Assembly (NCBI GenBank): GCA_964349045.1
Contig: CAYGFI010000224.1
Coordinates: forward strand, 1 to 6,367
Length of the DNA: 6,367 nucleotides
DNA from: JACJXF01 sp964349045
Lineage (GTDB): Bacteria > Bacteroidota > Bacteroidia > Bacteroidales > GCA-2748055
Reading direction: 5' to 3'
A program made the position numbers and the translations under genes. Of this stretch, positions 6,334 to 6,367 are shown one piece after another. Position 1 is the stretch's first letter. Every line of letters starts with the position of its first letter. The notes below the pieces were generated by a model. That model ran no database searches, was not told the origin of the DNA, and saw only the letters and a list, made by a program, of their open reading frames with translations.

Positions 6334-6360
6334 TATTGTCGCTTAATATTTGTATATTTG
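6329..6360 (+). promoter_or_regulatory. Bacteroidota-type promoter candidate facing right
   Basis: TTTG at 6329-6332 is followed after 20 bases by TATATTTG at 6353-6360. This fits the -33 TTTG / -7 TAnnTTTG arrangement known for the primary sigma factor of Bacteroides and relatives. It overlaps the last codon of the rhs fragment and faces a gene that would lie beyond the right edge. Motif match only; such A/T-rich motifs also occur by chance. Confidence 0.45.
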
Positions 6361-6367
6361 TCATCAA

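Noticed and set aside
5006..6367. Insertion sequence or transposon carrying the luxR and rhs pieces
   Set aside because: I found no transposase motif, no terminal inverted repeats flanking the fragments and no target-site duplication that I could see.
6306..6367. Lost N-terminal half of the luxR remnant on the other side of the rhs fragment
   Set aside because: Minus-strand translations of this stretch give no receiver-domain-like residues and quickly hit stops, so a simple insertion of rhs into luxR is not supported within the window.
1..6367. CRISPR array, tRNA or rRNA gene
   Set aside because: No regularly spaced direct repeats and no tRNA- or rRNA-like conserved segments were noticed on either strand.

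Overview
The window is a stretch of a Bacteroidota-type chromosome: most of an F1Fo ATP synthase operon (about positions 73-5005), followed by about 1.3 kb of broken accessory genes (5122-6333). The assignment to Bacteroidota is an inference. It rests on the gene order atpB-E-F-H-A-G with no beta or epsilon gene following gamma, an AtpB with a long N-terminal extension, mostly A-rich leaders without a Shine-Dalgarno sequence, and a TTTG-N20-TAnnTTTG promoter-like pair at the right edge. The YD-repeat text resembles Bacteroidales-type Rhs proteins. I cannot name a genus.

Positions 1-72 are probably the tail of an upstream gene plus the atpB leader. Six genes then run on the plus strand with small gaps: atpB (a), atpE (c), atpF (b), atpH (delta), atpA (alpha) and atpG (gamma). 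They encode the whole Fo motor (a, b, c), the delta stator link, the alpha catalytic-head subunit and the gamma rotor shaft. The catalytic beta (atpD) and epsilon (atpC) subunits are absent and must be encoded elsewhere if the enzyme works. All six genes look intact, with their key residues present. The largest interruption inside the operon is a strong 15-bp hairpin between atpE and atpF, well placed to set the excess of c subunit. A second hairpin just after atpG is the likely operon terminator.

Downstream of that terminator the character changes. On the minus strand lies the C-terminal DNA-binding (LuxR/GerE helix-turn-helix) end of a response-regulator-like gene without its N-terminal part. 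It abuts, and slightly overlaps at an imperfect palindrome, a plus-strand fragment of an Rhs/YD-repeat protein. That fragment has lost both its N-terminus and its Rhs core/toxin end. The window closes with a promoter-like sequence for a gene beyond the right edge.

I found no convincing new biological system. The items most worth a second look are the atpE-atpF hairpin, the His/Glu arrangement and His-rich extension of AtpB, and the luxR/rhs fusion junction.
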